NCBI RefSeq assembly: GCF_002285795.1
Contig: NZ_CP022961.1
Location: 4,034,001 to 4,098,000, forward strand
Direction of reading: 5' to 3'
DNA from: Plantactinospora sp. KBS50
GTDB lineage: Bacteria; Actinomycetota; Actinomycetes; Mycobacteriales; Micromonosporaceae
DNA length: 64,000 nt
Both the position numbers and the translations under genes were made by a program. Of this stretch, positions 35,718-43,875 are shown one piece after another. The notes below the pieces were generated by a model that worked only from the letters and a program-made list of their open reading frames with translations, did no database searches and was not told the origin of the DNA. Position 1 is the first letter of the stretch; every line of letters starts with the position of its first letter.

Positions 35718-37880
35718 GTGCCTGCTTTCGTCCTGCCGGACCAGACCGCCGCCCTGCCGGCGACCACCTTCGAATTCGACCCGTCGGCCGCCGCGCCGGC
35801 CGCCGCGCTGCTGGCCGAACGGCCCACGGTGGCGCTGCACCGGTTGCTGCGCGACCAGGAGACGCAGGTCGGCCTGCTGGCCGCCCGGCGCGTGGTGGCG
35901 GGGTTCCTCGAACCGCCGCCCGCGCCCGGCGACCCCGGCACGCTGGCCGAGCGCCTGGTGGCGGCCCGCACCGATCTGCGCGCGCGGGTACGCGCCCTGG
36001 CCGGGCTGACCGACCCGGAGGTACGCGTCCCGGTGCTGCGCCAGCGGGCGGCCCTGGCGCTGCTCGGCGGCTGCTGGCTGGACACCCTGTCGCAGCCGGC
36101 GACCCAGCCGGCGGTCATCGTCAACCGGCTGTTCGCGCAGCACTTCGCGGTGCAGGGCGCCGGGCAGCCGCAGCGCTGCGCGCACCACCTGCGCCGGCAC
36201 GCGCTGGAACAGGCCGGCGTCTACCTGCCGCCGATCGACGGGGTCGACTTCTTCACCCAGGCCCGGACCCGGGACCTGACCGCGCTGCACGGGCTGTTCC
36301 AGCTCTCGCTGTCCCGGCTGTCCGCCAGCTTCCTGCCGGAGATCGTGGGCGCGCACGTCGCCTGGCACCTGCTCGGGGTGGACGACGAGCTGCTGGCGGT
36401 GCCGCCGCGGCTGGCCGAGGCGGACCTGCTCGGCGTGCTGGCCGAGTACCTGGACCTGGCCGGGCCGGCCGAGCGGCGCCGGGCGGGCGCCGCGGCCGAA
36501 CTGGTCACCGCCCTGGAGCGGGAACACGTCGAGCTGCTCGAACAGACCGCGCGCTGGTACGCCGAGCTGCCGCTGGAGGGGAAGGTCACGGAGATAATCC
36601 AGCGGCACGCGCCGTACGCGGGCCGGCAGCACGGCGAGGTCCGGGTGGCCGGTCAGCGGCTGGCCGACGTGCTCAGCGATCCGGCCCTGGACGTACCGGC
36701 GTTCGTGCGCACGTTCCGCAACTCCCGCCAGCTCAAGGCGATCCGCGGCGGTGACGGCCGGTTCCTGCGGGCCATCAAGTTCGGCGGCCCCATGTTCGGC
36801 ATCTTCGACGAGCAGGAGGCGGCGGTCTTCCGGGCCTGGGCGCAGGCCGCCGCGGCCGGCACCCTGCCGGACGCCGACCCGCCGGTGAACCAACTGGGCG
36901 ACGAGGCCGCCGAGGGCTGGCGCGCCCGGCTGGCCGGGTCCGCGCCGGCCGACATCCGGTACGCCGCCGCCGACCCGGCCGATGACCGCGAGCTGTTCCA
37001 CCGGCTGGTGAACATCGAGGCGTACCCGAACACGCTGCCGCTGGCCCGCCGGCGGGCGCAGCTCGGCCTGGACGCGGCCGAGGTGCTGTTCACCTTCGGC
37101 GCCGACGGGCGGTTCACCGACGCGAGCTGGCTGGACTACACCCCGGCGGCGCTGCTGGAGCGGGTCGAGCGGATCTACTGGGACAAGCTGGTGCAGCCGT
37201 ACCGGCCGCTGACCGAGATCCCCGACCGGGACGAGGTGGTGTTCGGGCAGAAGACGTTCGCGCTGGGCAGCCTCATCGACGGCGCCTGGGCGCACCGGAT
37301 CGGCAACGTCGGGCGCTACCAGCGGGTCAGTGACGGCATGCTGGCCTCCATCTACGCCGACGAGATGGGCCGCGGCGACATCCGCAAGAACCACATCACG
37401 CTCATCGTGCAGGTGCTGCGCAGCATGGACATCGAGCTGCCGCACATCCGGGACACCGCCTTCCTGGACCAGGGCGAACTGCCCGACCACCTCTACGGCT
37501 TCGCGATCCACCAGCTCTGCCTGTCGCTCTTCCCGGACTCCTGCTATCCGGAGATCCTCGGCTACAACCTGGGCATCGAGATGTTCGGCCTCGGCGAGAT
37601 GCGCCTGCACGAGATGCAGAAGCTCCGGCACCACGGCTTCGACGCCGGGTACGAGGAGGCGCACCTGTCCATCGACAACTTCTCGGCCGGGCACGCCCGG
37701 CAGTCCGCGGACATCATCGTCGGCTATCTCGACGAGGTCGGCCGCACGGTCGGCCCGGCGGCGGTCGCCGCGGACTGGCGGCGGATCTGGCGCGGCTACG
37801 CCTCGTTCGCCTACTTCGTGGAGCACACCCTGGTCCGCAGCGTCACCGCGCCGGCCGCCAGCGCCGAGGTCACGATCTGA
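35718..37880 (+). CDS. Haem-oxygenase-like diiron protein (iron-containing redox family) with a large N-terminal region
   Basis: GTG at 35718 follows a strong GGGGGAGGA. The 720-residue product ends with an HDO domain (about 500-700). Candidate iron ligands are Glu549 and His559 (YADEMG...KNH), Glu621, His649 and Asp653 (HLSIDN) and possibly His659. The spacing resembles the N-oxygenase domain of SznF. The first 470 residues are helical and not recognised, though they contain two further His/Glu-rich stretches. HDOs oxidise amines, hydrazones or fatty acids with O2, so this is the best candidate for N-oxidation or diazo formation in the cluster. Confidence 0.78.
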   Translation: MPAFVLPDQTAALPATTFEFDPSAAAPAAALLAERPTVALHRLLRDQETQVGLLAARRVVAGFLEPPPAPGDPGTLAERLVAARTDLRARVRALAGLTDPEVRVPVLRQRAALALLGGCWLDTLSQPATQPAVIVNRLFAQHFAVQGAGQPQRCAHHLRRHALEQAGVYLPPIDGVDFFTQARTRDLTALHGLFQLSLSRLSASFLPEIVGAHVAWHLLGVDDELLAVPPRLAEADLLGVLAEYLDLAGPAERRRAGAAAELVTALEREHVELLEQTARWYAELPLEGKVTEIIQRHAPYAGRQHGEVRVAGQRLADVLSDPALDVPAFVRTFRNSRQLKAIRGGDGRFLRAIKFGGPMFGIFDEQEAAVFRAWAQAAAAGTLPDADPPVNQLGDEAAEGWRARLAGSAPADIRYAAADPADDRELFHRLVNIEAYPNTLPLARRRAQLGLDAAEVLFTFGADGRFTDASWLDYTPAALLERVERIYWDKLVQPYRPLTEIPDRDEVVFGQKTFALGSLIDGAWAHRIGNVGRYQRVSDGMLASIYADEMGRGDIRKNHITLIVQVLRSMDIELPHIRDTAFLDQGELPDHLYGFAIHQLCLSLFPDSCYPEILGYNLGIEMFGLGEMRLHEMQKLRHHGFDAGYEEAHLSIDNFSAGHARQSADIIVGYLDEVGRTVGPAAVAADWRRIWRGYASFAYFVEHTLVRSVTAPAASAEVTI

Positions 37881-39220
37881 TGCCCGCCGCCACCTCGACC
37901 CCGACCCGGGTGCCGCTGGCCGGACTCGACCCGGCGCACCTGCAACTGCCGTTCTACGAGCCGCGGCACGCGCGCACCGCGACGGCGGTCACCGAGTTCA
38001 CCACCCGGCACGCCGGCTGGTGGCGGCGTCCGCTGCCCGGACCGGCGGCCGAGCACACCCGGACCGTCCTGCGCGCCCTCGGCCAGGCCGGGCTGCTGTC
38101 CTTCGCCGACCCGGCCCGGTCCGCCGACACCGACACCGACACCGATGGCGACCGCGCCGCCGACGGCAACGGCAACGGCAACGGGCATGGCAACGGCAAC
38201 GGGCATGGCAACGGCGCCGGCGCCGGCGCCGGGGACCTGCGCTCGGTGTGCCTGGCCCGCGAGGCCCTCGCGTACGCCGACGACCTGGCCGACTACGCGT
38301 ACTCCATCCAGGCGCTGACCGCGACGGCGCTGCTGCGCCAGGGCACCGACGAGCAGCGCGGGCGGTACCTGCCGGGGATGGCCGCCGGGGTGCTCCAGGG
38401 CGCCTTCGCGGTCTCCGAACCCGGGGCCGGCTCCGACCTGGCCGCGGTGGCGACCGAGGCGGTACGCGACGGCGACGGCTACCGGCTGACCGGCACGAAG
38501 GCGTGGATCGCCAACGCCGGCACGGCCGACGTGTACGCCGTGCTGGCGCGTACCGGCGAGGGACCGGGCGCGCTGGGCCTGAGCATGTTCCTGGTGCCCG
38601 GGGACGCCGTCGGCCTGGCCACCGAACCGGTCGGCTTCATCGCGCCGCGCGCCTTCGGCCACCTGCACCTGCGCGGGGTGCGGGTGGGGGCCGACGCCCG
38701 GCTGGGCCGCCCCGGGCTGGGCCTGCCGGTCGCGCTGGAGGTGCTGGACCGGTTCCGGCTGACCGTCGGCGCCGCCGCGGTCGGTTTCGCCCGGCGGGCG
38801 CTGCACGAGGCGCTGCGGCACGCCCGCGGCCGGCGGATCTACGGCGACCGGCTGTCCAACCTGGCCACCGTCCGGTCCCGGCTGGCCGACCTCGACGTCC
38901 AGCTGAGCGCCGCCACGCTGCTGGTGACCAGGGCCGCCTGGGAGGTGGACCGGGGCGCCGGCCACGCCCGGCACTCGGCCGTGGCCAAGCTGCACGCCAC
39001 CGAGACCGCCCAGGCCATCGTGGACGAATGCGTCCAACTGTTCGGCGCCGCGGGGCTGGTCGCCGACAGCGTTCCCGAGCGGCTCTACCGTCAGGTCCGA
39101 TCGCTTCGCATCTACGAAGGTACGTCCGAGGTCCTGCGCGACGTCATCGCCGGCTCGTTGGACGGACGACGCGCCGAGAGATGCGGCGCCGTTTTCGACG
39201 CCGGAGAGGACCCACGATGA
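37880..39220 (+). CDS. Acyl-CoA/acyl-ACP dehydrogenase
   Basis: The 446-residue product has the acyl-CoA dehydrogenase core: FAVSEPGAGSDLAAVATEA near residue 175, GTKAWIANAG after it, and a C-terminal IYEGTSEVLRDVI where the catalytic Glu usually lies. Residues 82-118 are an insertion of DT, NG and AG repeats in the N-terminal helical domain. A carrier-bound substrate is likely, since the matching triacsin and azaserine enzymes oxidise the hydrazinoacetyl group to the hydrazone while attached to ACP. The ATG shares a base with the HDO stop. Confidence 0.87.
   Translation: MPAATSTPTRVPLAGLDPAHLQLPFYEPRHARTATAVTEFTTRHAGWWRRPLPGPAAEHTRTVLRALGQAGLLSFADPARSADTDTDTDGDRAADGNGNGNGHGNGNGHGNGAGAGAGDLRSVCLAREALAYADDLADYAYSIQALTATALLRQGTDEQRGRYLPGMAAGVLQGAFAVSEPGAGSDLAAVATEAVRDGDGYRLTGTKAWIANAGTADVYAVLARTGEGPGALGLSMFLVPGDAVGLATEPVGFIAPRAFGHLHLRGVRVGADARLGRPGLGLPVALEVLDRFRLTVGAAAVGFARRALHEALRHARGRRIYGDRLSNLATVRSRLADLDVQLSAATLLVTRAAWEVDRGAGHARHSAVAKLHATETAQAIVDECVQLFGAAGLVADSVPERLYRQVRSLRIYEGTSEVLRDVIAGSLDGRRAERCGAVFDAGEDPR
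38125..38230 (+). repeat. In-frame hexamer repeats in the acyl-CoA dehydrogenase
   Basis: Three GACACC units are followed by a non-repetitive stretch. Then come GGCAAC units interrupted by GGGCAT (the 18-base unit occurs twice) and three GGCGCC units. All are in frame and encode a flexible Asp-Thr, Asn-Gly-His and Ala-Gly stretch between two helices. Confidence 0.85.
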
Positions 39221-40338
39221 CCGACCTGACCCCGATCACCGCCGTGACCGCGGCCGACCCGTACCCGTACTACGCCAGCCTCGTCGCCGAGCGGCCGTTC
39301 GGCTTTGACGAGACCCTGCGCGCGTGGGTGGCCGCCGACGCGGCCGCGGTGCGGGCCGTGCTGACCGAGCCGGCGCTGCGGGTCCGCCCGCCGGCCGAGC
39401 CGGTGCCCGCGGGCATCGTCGGCACCGCGGCCGGCGAGGTGTTCGGCCGGCTGGTCCGGATGACCGACGGGGATCCGCAGCGGCGGCTCAAGCAAGCCGT
39501 GGTCACCGCGCTGGGCGCCGTGGACGCCGACCGGGCGGCGGCGCTGGCCGCGGAGCGCAGCGCGCACCTGGTCAAGCGCCAGGCACCGCTGCGCGACCAG
39601 CTGTTCTCGGTGCCGGCGCAGGTGGTGGCGGTGCTCTGCGGCCTGGACGACCCGGCCGCCGACGAGGCGGGCGTGCTGATCGGCGACTTCGTCCAGTGCA
39701 TCCCGGCGACCGCCACGCCGCAGCAGCAGGCCCGGGCCGCCATGGCGGCGGCGGCGCTGCGCGAGTTGCTCGGCCCGGCGCTGTCCGGGCGCGGCAGCGG
39801 GCTGCTGGCCGATCTGGTCCGGGCGGCCGGCCCGGACGCCGAACCGGCCGCCGTCGCGGCCAACGGCCTCGGCCTGCTGTCCCAGACGTTCGACGCCACC
39901 GCCGGGCTGATCGGCAACACGCTCGTCGCGTACGGCCGGCGTCCCGACCTGCCCCGCCGGGACGCGGCGGCGGTGCGGGCCGTGGTCCGCGAGGTGGCCC
40001 GGCACGACGCGCCGATCCAGAACACCCGGCGGTTCGTCGCCGAACCGGTGCCGGTGGCCGGCGCGACGCTGGCCCCCGGCGACGCCGTCCTGGTGCTGCT
40101 GGCGGCGGCGAACCGGGACCCGGCCGCGAACGAGTCGCCCGAGCGGTTCCGCACCGACCGCGCCGAGCCCGCGGTGTTCACCTTCGGCGCCGGGCCGCAC
40201 GCCTGCCCGGGCCGCGACCTCGCCACCGCCATCGCGGCGGCCGTGGTCGACACGCTGCTGGGCGGCGGGTTCGACCCGGCCGGGCTCGACGGCGTGAGCT
40301 ACCTGACCCTGGCCAACGCGCGAATCCCCGCGCTGTAG
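39217..40338 (+). CDS. Cytochrome P450
   Basis: The 373-residue product is short for a bacterial P450 but complete. The haem loop FTFGAGPHACPGRDLA near residue 315 supplies the cysteine ligand. EVAR near residue 255 is the ExxR motif, and the I-helix reads SQTFDATAG. The N terminus is trimmed relative to most family members. It overlaps the dehydrogenase stop by four bases. Its substrate is unknown. Hydroxylation of a PCP-bound residue or late tailoring are both possible. Confidence 0.9.
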   Translation: MTDLTPITAVTAADPYPYYASLVAERPFGFDETLRAWVAADAAAVRAVLTEPALRVRPPAEPVPAGIVGTAAGEVFGRLVRMTDGDPQRRLKQAVVTALGAVDADRAAALAAERSAHLVKRQAPLRDQLFSVPAQVVAVLCGLDDPAADEAGVLIGDFVQCIPATATPQQQARAAMAAAALRELLGPALSGRGSGLLADLVRAAGPDAEPAAVAANGLGLLSQTFDATAGLIGNTLVAYGRRPDLPRRDAAAVRAVVREVARHDAPIQNTRRFVAEPVPVAGATLAPGDAVLVLLAAANRDPAANESPERFRTDRAEPAVFTFGAGPHACPGRDLATAIAAAVVDTLLGGGFDPAGLDGVSYLTLANARIPAL

Positions 40339-40364
40339 CCCACCAAGCGCGGAAGGAGCCCGCC

Positions 40365-41405
40365 TTGCCCCACTTCTGGTTACGTCACGAGACGCGGCAG
40401 ACCGAACGGCGTGCCGCGATCACGCCGGAGGACGCCGGTCGGCTGATCCGGGACGGCGCCACGGTCACCGTCGAGGAGTCGCCGCAGCGGATCTTCGAGA
40501 TCGAGCGGTACCGCGAGGTGGGCTGCCGGATCGCGCCGGCGACCGGCTGGTTCGACGCGCCGGAGGACGCCGTGGTGGTGGGGCTCAAGGAGTTGCCGGT
40601 GCTGCCGCCGAGGCTGCGGCACCGGCACGTCTACTTCGGACACGCGTACAAGAACCAGGAGGGCGCCGCCGAGCTGCTGCACCGCTTCCGGACCGGCGGC
40701 GGCACCCTGCTGGACGCCGAGTACCTCACCGACGGGTCCGGCCGGCGGCTGGCCACCTTCGGCTACTGGGCCGGCTACGTCGGCGCGGCGCTGGCGATGC
40801 TGCGGTTCCGGGGCCGCCTGACCCCGCCGCTGCACCCGTACGCGCGCCCGGAGCTGGACGCCGCGCTCGCGCCCGGGCCCGGCGAGCGGCAGCCGCGGGT
40901 GCTGGTGATCGGCGCCAACGGCCGGTGCGGCCGCGGCGCCCGGGACGCGCTGGCCGTCAGCGGTGTCGACCCGACCTGCTGGGACATCGACGAGACCCGG
41001 GACCTGGACAAGGTCGCCCTGCTCGGGCACGACATCCTGATCAACGCCGTCTTCGTCCGCACCCCGCAGAAGCCGTTCGTCACGCACGTGGACATCGACG
41101 CCGACCGCCGGCTCTCGCTGATCTGCGACGTGTCCTGCGACGTCACGGGCGACTGCAACACGCTGCCCATCTACGAGCGGGTGACGTCCTGGCCGCAGCC
41201 GGTGGTCCGGCTGCGCGGTCCGGAGCACCCGCTGGACCTGATCGCCATCGACAACCTGCCCTCGTTGCTGCCGCTGGCCGCCAGCACCGCCTTCTCCGCG
41301 CAGCTGACCCCGCTGTTGGCCCGGATCGACCGGGACGACCCGGTGTGGCAGCGCGCGGCCACGCACTTCCGCGACGCCCTCGAACGGAGCACCCGCGATG
41401 CCTGA
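40365..41405 (+). CDS. Saccharopine dehydrogenase, lysine-forming (Lys1-like)
   Basis: The 346-residue product starts at a TTG preceded by GGAAGGAG. It opens with LRHETRQTERRAAITPEDA, the alanine-dehydrogenase-like N terminus of Lys1-type enzymes. VYFGHAYKNQ near residue 85 and a VLVIGANGRCGRG dinucleotide site near residue 180 follow. DVSCDVTGDCNTLPIYE near residue 255 is also characteristic. The enzyme interconverts saccharopine with lysine and 2-oxoglutarate. Codon 6 is TTA (40380-40382), a rare leucine codon that makes translation depend on the bldA tRNA in streptomycetes. It overlaps the next gene by eight bases. Confidence 0.87.
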   Translation: MPHFWLRHETRQTERRAAITPEDAGRLIRDGATVTVEESPQRIFEIERYREVGCRIAPATGWFDAPEDAVVVGLKELPVLPPRLRHRHVYFGHAYKNQEGAAELLHRFRTGGGTLLDAEYLTDGSGRRLATFGYWAGYVGAALAMLRFRGRLTPPLHPYARPELDAALAPGPGERQPRVLVIGANGRCGRGARDALAVSGVDPTCWDIDETRDLDKVALLGHDILINAVFVRTPQKPFVTHVDIDADRRLSLICDVSCDVTGDCNTLPIYERVTSWPQPVVRLRGPEHPLDLIAIDNLPSLLPLAASTAFSAQLTPLLARIDRDDPVWQRAATHFRDALERSTRDA

Positions 41406-42533
41406 GCCCCTTCCCGCCACCGGAACCGTGCACTGGGCCGGCGCCGGCCTCTCCACCGGCAGCGGGCTGGCCGACCTGGCCGACGCGGCCGGCCGGGTCA
41501 CCCTCTGGGCCCGCGACAGCGGCCGGGCCGAGGCCCGACTGCGCCAGCTCGGCCTGTCCGACCGGATCGGGGTCGGCGCGCTGGCCGAGCTGGCCGCCGC
41601 CGTCCGCCCCGGTGACCTGGTGGTCTCGATGCTCCCGGCCGACCAGCACGCCGGCCTGCTCGGGATGTGCCTGCAACGGCGCGCCCACTTCGCCTGTAGC
41701 AGCTACACCTCCGGCGAGCTGGCCGCGGCCGACGAACCCGCCCGGCGGGCCGGGACCGTCGTGGTCACCGAGGCCGGCCTGGACCCGGGCATCGACCACC
41801 TGCTGGCTCACGACCTGGTCGCGCTGGCCCGCAAGGCGGTCGGCGACGGCCCGGCGACCGTCGACTTCACGTCCTACTGCGGCGGGCTGCCGGCGGAGCC
41901 GAACGACTTCCGCTACCGGTTCTCCTGGGCGCCCCGGGGGTGCTGTCCGCGCTGCGCACCCCGGCCCGCGCGATCCAGCAGGGCCGGGTCGTCGACACCG
42001 ACCGCCCGTGGGAGGCCACCACCGGGTACGTCCTGCACGGCGAACCCTTCGAGGTCTACCCCAACCGCGACAGCACGCCGTTCGTCGGCCAGTACGACCT
42101 GCCGGCCGGCTGGCGGCCCCGCACGTTCGTCCGGGGCACCCTGCGGCTGGCCGGCTGGCGGGACGCCTGGGCCGACGTGTTCACGGTGGTCCGCGACGGT
42201 ACGCCGGAACAGCTCGACGCGCTCGCCGCCGACCTGGCGCAGCGCCACCCGATGCGCCCCGGCGACCACGACCGGGTGGTGCTGGCGGTCGAACTCGGCG
42301 TCACCACCGCCGAGCGCGCCTGGCACGGCCGCTACCTGCTCGACGTCACCGGCGACGACCGGGAGACGGCGATGGCGCGGGCGGTCTCGGTGCCGCTGGC
42401 CCACGCCGGCACGCAGATCCTCGCCGGCGCCGCGCCGGCCGGGCTGCACCGGGCGCTGCCCGACCCGGCCGGCGCGGCGGACTTCCTGACCTTCCTGCGC
42501 GGTCGGGGTCTCGACTGCGTCCTGTCGTCCTAG
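41398..42533 (+). pseudogene. Saccharopine dehydrogenase, glutamate-forming (Lys9-like), one apparent frameshift
   Basis: Two frames make one protein of about 378 residues. The first (from ATG 41398) has a dinucleotide site and DLVVSMLPADQH, then VVTEAGLDPGIDHLLAHD near residue 125. It breaks inside RYRFSWAPRG. The second continues with LSALRTPARAIQQGRVV and later FVRGTLRLAGWRD, both Lys9 signatures. One extra G in the run at 41936-41940 restores the frame. The enzyme joins aminoadipate semialdehyde and glutamate to saccharopine. Its pairing with the Lys1-like gene suggests an intact, needed gene and a base-calling error rather than decay. Confidence 0.8.
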
Positions 42534-42550
42534 CGAAGCGGAGATCCACC

Positions 42551-43858
42551 ATGGCCGAGGCCGTTCCGGGTGCCCTGCGCAACCCGGAGTTCCGCAAGTT
42601 CTGGATCGGGGAGACCATCTCCCTGATCGGCACGGAGGTGACCCGGTTCGCCCTCCCGCTGGTCGCCGTCATCACCCTCGGCGCGTCCGCGTTCGAGGTG
42701 GGCGTGCTCAACGCGATGCGCTACGTGCCCATCGTGGTGGTCTCGCTGTTCGCCGGGATCTGGCTGGACCGGCGGCGCCGGCTGCCGGTGCTGATCGGCA
42801 GCAACATCGGACGCTTCGTGGTGATCGGCATCGTCCCGCTGCTGGCGGCGGTGAACGGGCTGCACCTGTGGGCGTTGTGGGCCGTCGCGCTGGCGCTGGG
42901 CACCCTGACCGTGCTGTTCGACGTCGGCTCGCTGTCCTTCGTGCCCAACGTGGTGCAGCGGGCGCAACTGCCCGATGCCAACGGCCGGATCCAGACCTCG
43001 TTCTCGCTCGCGATGATCGCCGGGCCGAGCATCGGCGGTTTCCTGGTCGCGGCGCTGGGCGCACCGCGGGCGCTGGCGCTTGACGCGCTGTCCTACGCGG
43101 TGAGCGTGGCGATGCTGATGTCGCTCAGGGTGCAGGAGCCGGAGCCGCAGAGCGCGCAGGACCGGCCGGGCATCCGCGCCTCGATCGCCGAGGGGCTGCA
43201 CGCGGTCTTCGGCAACGCCGTGCTGCGCAACCTGCTGACCCAGTCGGCGACCTTCAACCTCGCCCAGAACGCCATGCTCACCGTCTTCGTCGTCTACACC
43301 GTCCGGACGCTCGGCCTCAGCGCCTCCCAGCTCGGGCTGGTGCTGGGTATCGGCTCGCTCGGCGCGTTGGCCGGCGGCCTGCTGTCGGCCCGCGTCACCC
43401 GGACCATCGGGTTCGGCCGGTCGCTGCGGCTGGCCACCACCGTCGCCGGGCTGGCGCCGCTGGCCTTCCTGTTCGCCCGCGGCGGCGACCTGGCCTCGCT
43501 CACCGTGCTGACCGCCGCGTTCGGCGTCGCCGGGTTCATGCTGGTGGTCTACAACGTCAACACGGTCTCGCTGCGCCAGGTCGTCACGCCGAACCGGCTG
43601 CTGGCCCGGATGAACGCCAGCTACCGGATGGTGCTGTTCGGCACCATCCCGCTGGGGGCGCTGCTGGGCGGCACCCTCGGCGAGTACCTCGGCCTGCGGC
43701 CGGCCATGGTGATCACGGTGATCCTGCTGACCACGCCGATCCTGTGGACCTTCTTCTCCCCGGTGTTCCGGCTGCCGTCCATCCCGAGCGGCCCCGACGA
43801 CCCGCTGATCGCCCCCGTCTCCCCCGCTCCGGCGGCCACCCCGGCGGCCAAGGCCTGA
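42551..43858 (+). CDS. MFS exporter
   Basis: The 435-residue product has twelve predicted membrane segments. It begins with LRNPEFRKFWIGETISLIGTE, the N terminus typical of the enterobactin exporter-like MFS branch, and has a FAGIWLDRRRRLP loop between segments two and three. The C-terminal 30 residues are Pro/Ala-rich. Position between biosynthetic genes argues for export of the product or self-resistance. Confidence 0.87.
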   Translation: MAEAVPGALRNPEFRKFWIGETISLIGTEVTRFALPLVAVITLGASAFEVGVLNAMRYVPIVVVSLFAGIWLDRRRRLPVLIGSNIGRFVVIGIVPLLAAVNGLHLWALWAVALALGTLTVLFDVGSLSFVPNVVQRAQLPDANGRIQTSFSLAMIAGPSIGGFLVAALGAPRALALDALSYAVSVAMLMSLRVQEPEPQSAQDRPGIRASIAEGLHAVFGNAVLRNLLTQSATFNLAQNAMLTVFVVYTVRTLGLSASQLGLVLGIGSLGALAGGLLSARVTRTIGFGRSLRLATTVAGLAPLAFLFARGGDLASLTVLTAAFGVAGFMLVVYNVNTVSLRQVVTPNRLLARMNASYRMVLFGTIPLGALLGGTLGEYLGLRPAMVITVILLTTPILWTFFSPVFRLPSIPSGPDDPLIAPVSPAPAATPAAKA

Positions 43859-43875
43859 CCCTCTGGAGGAACGTC

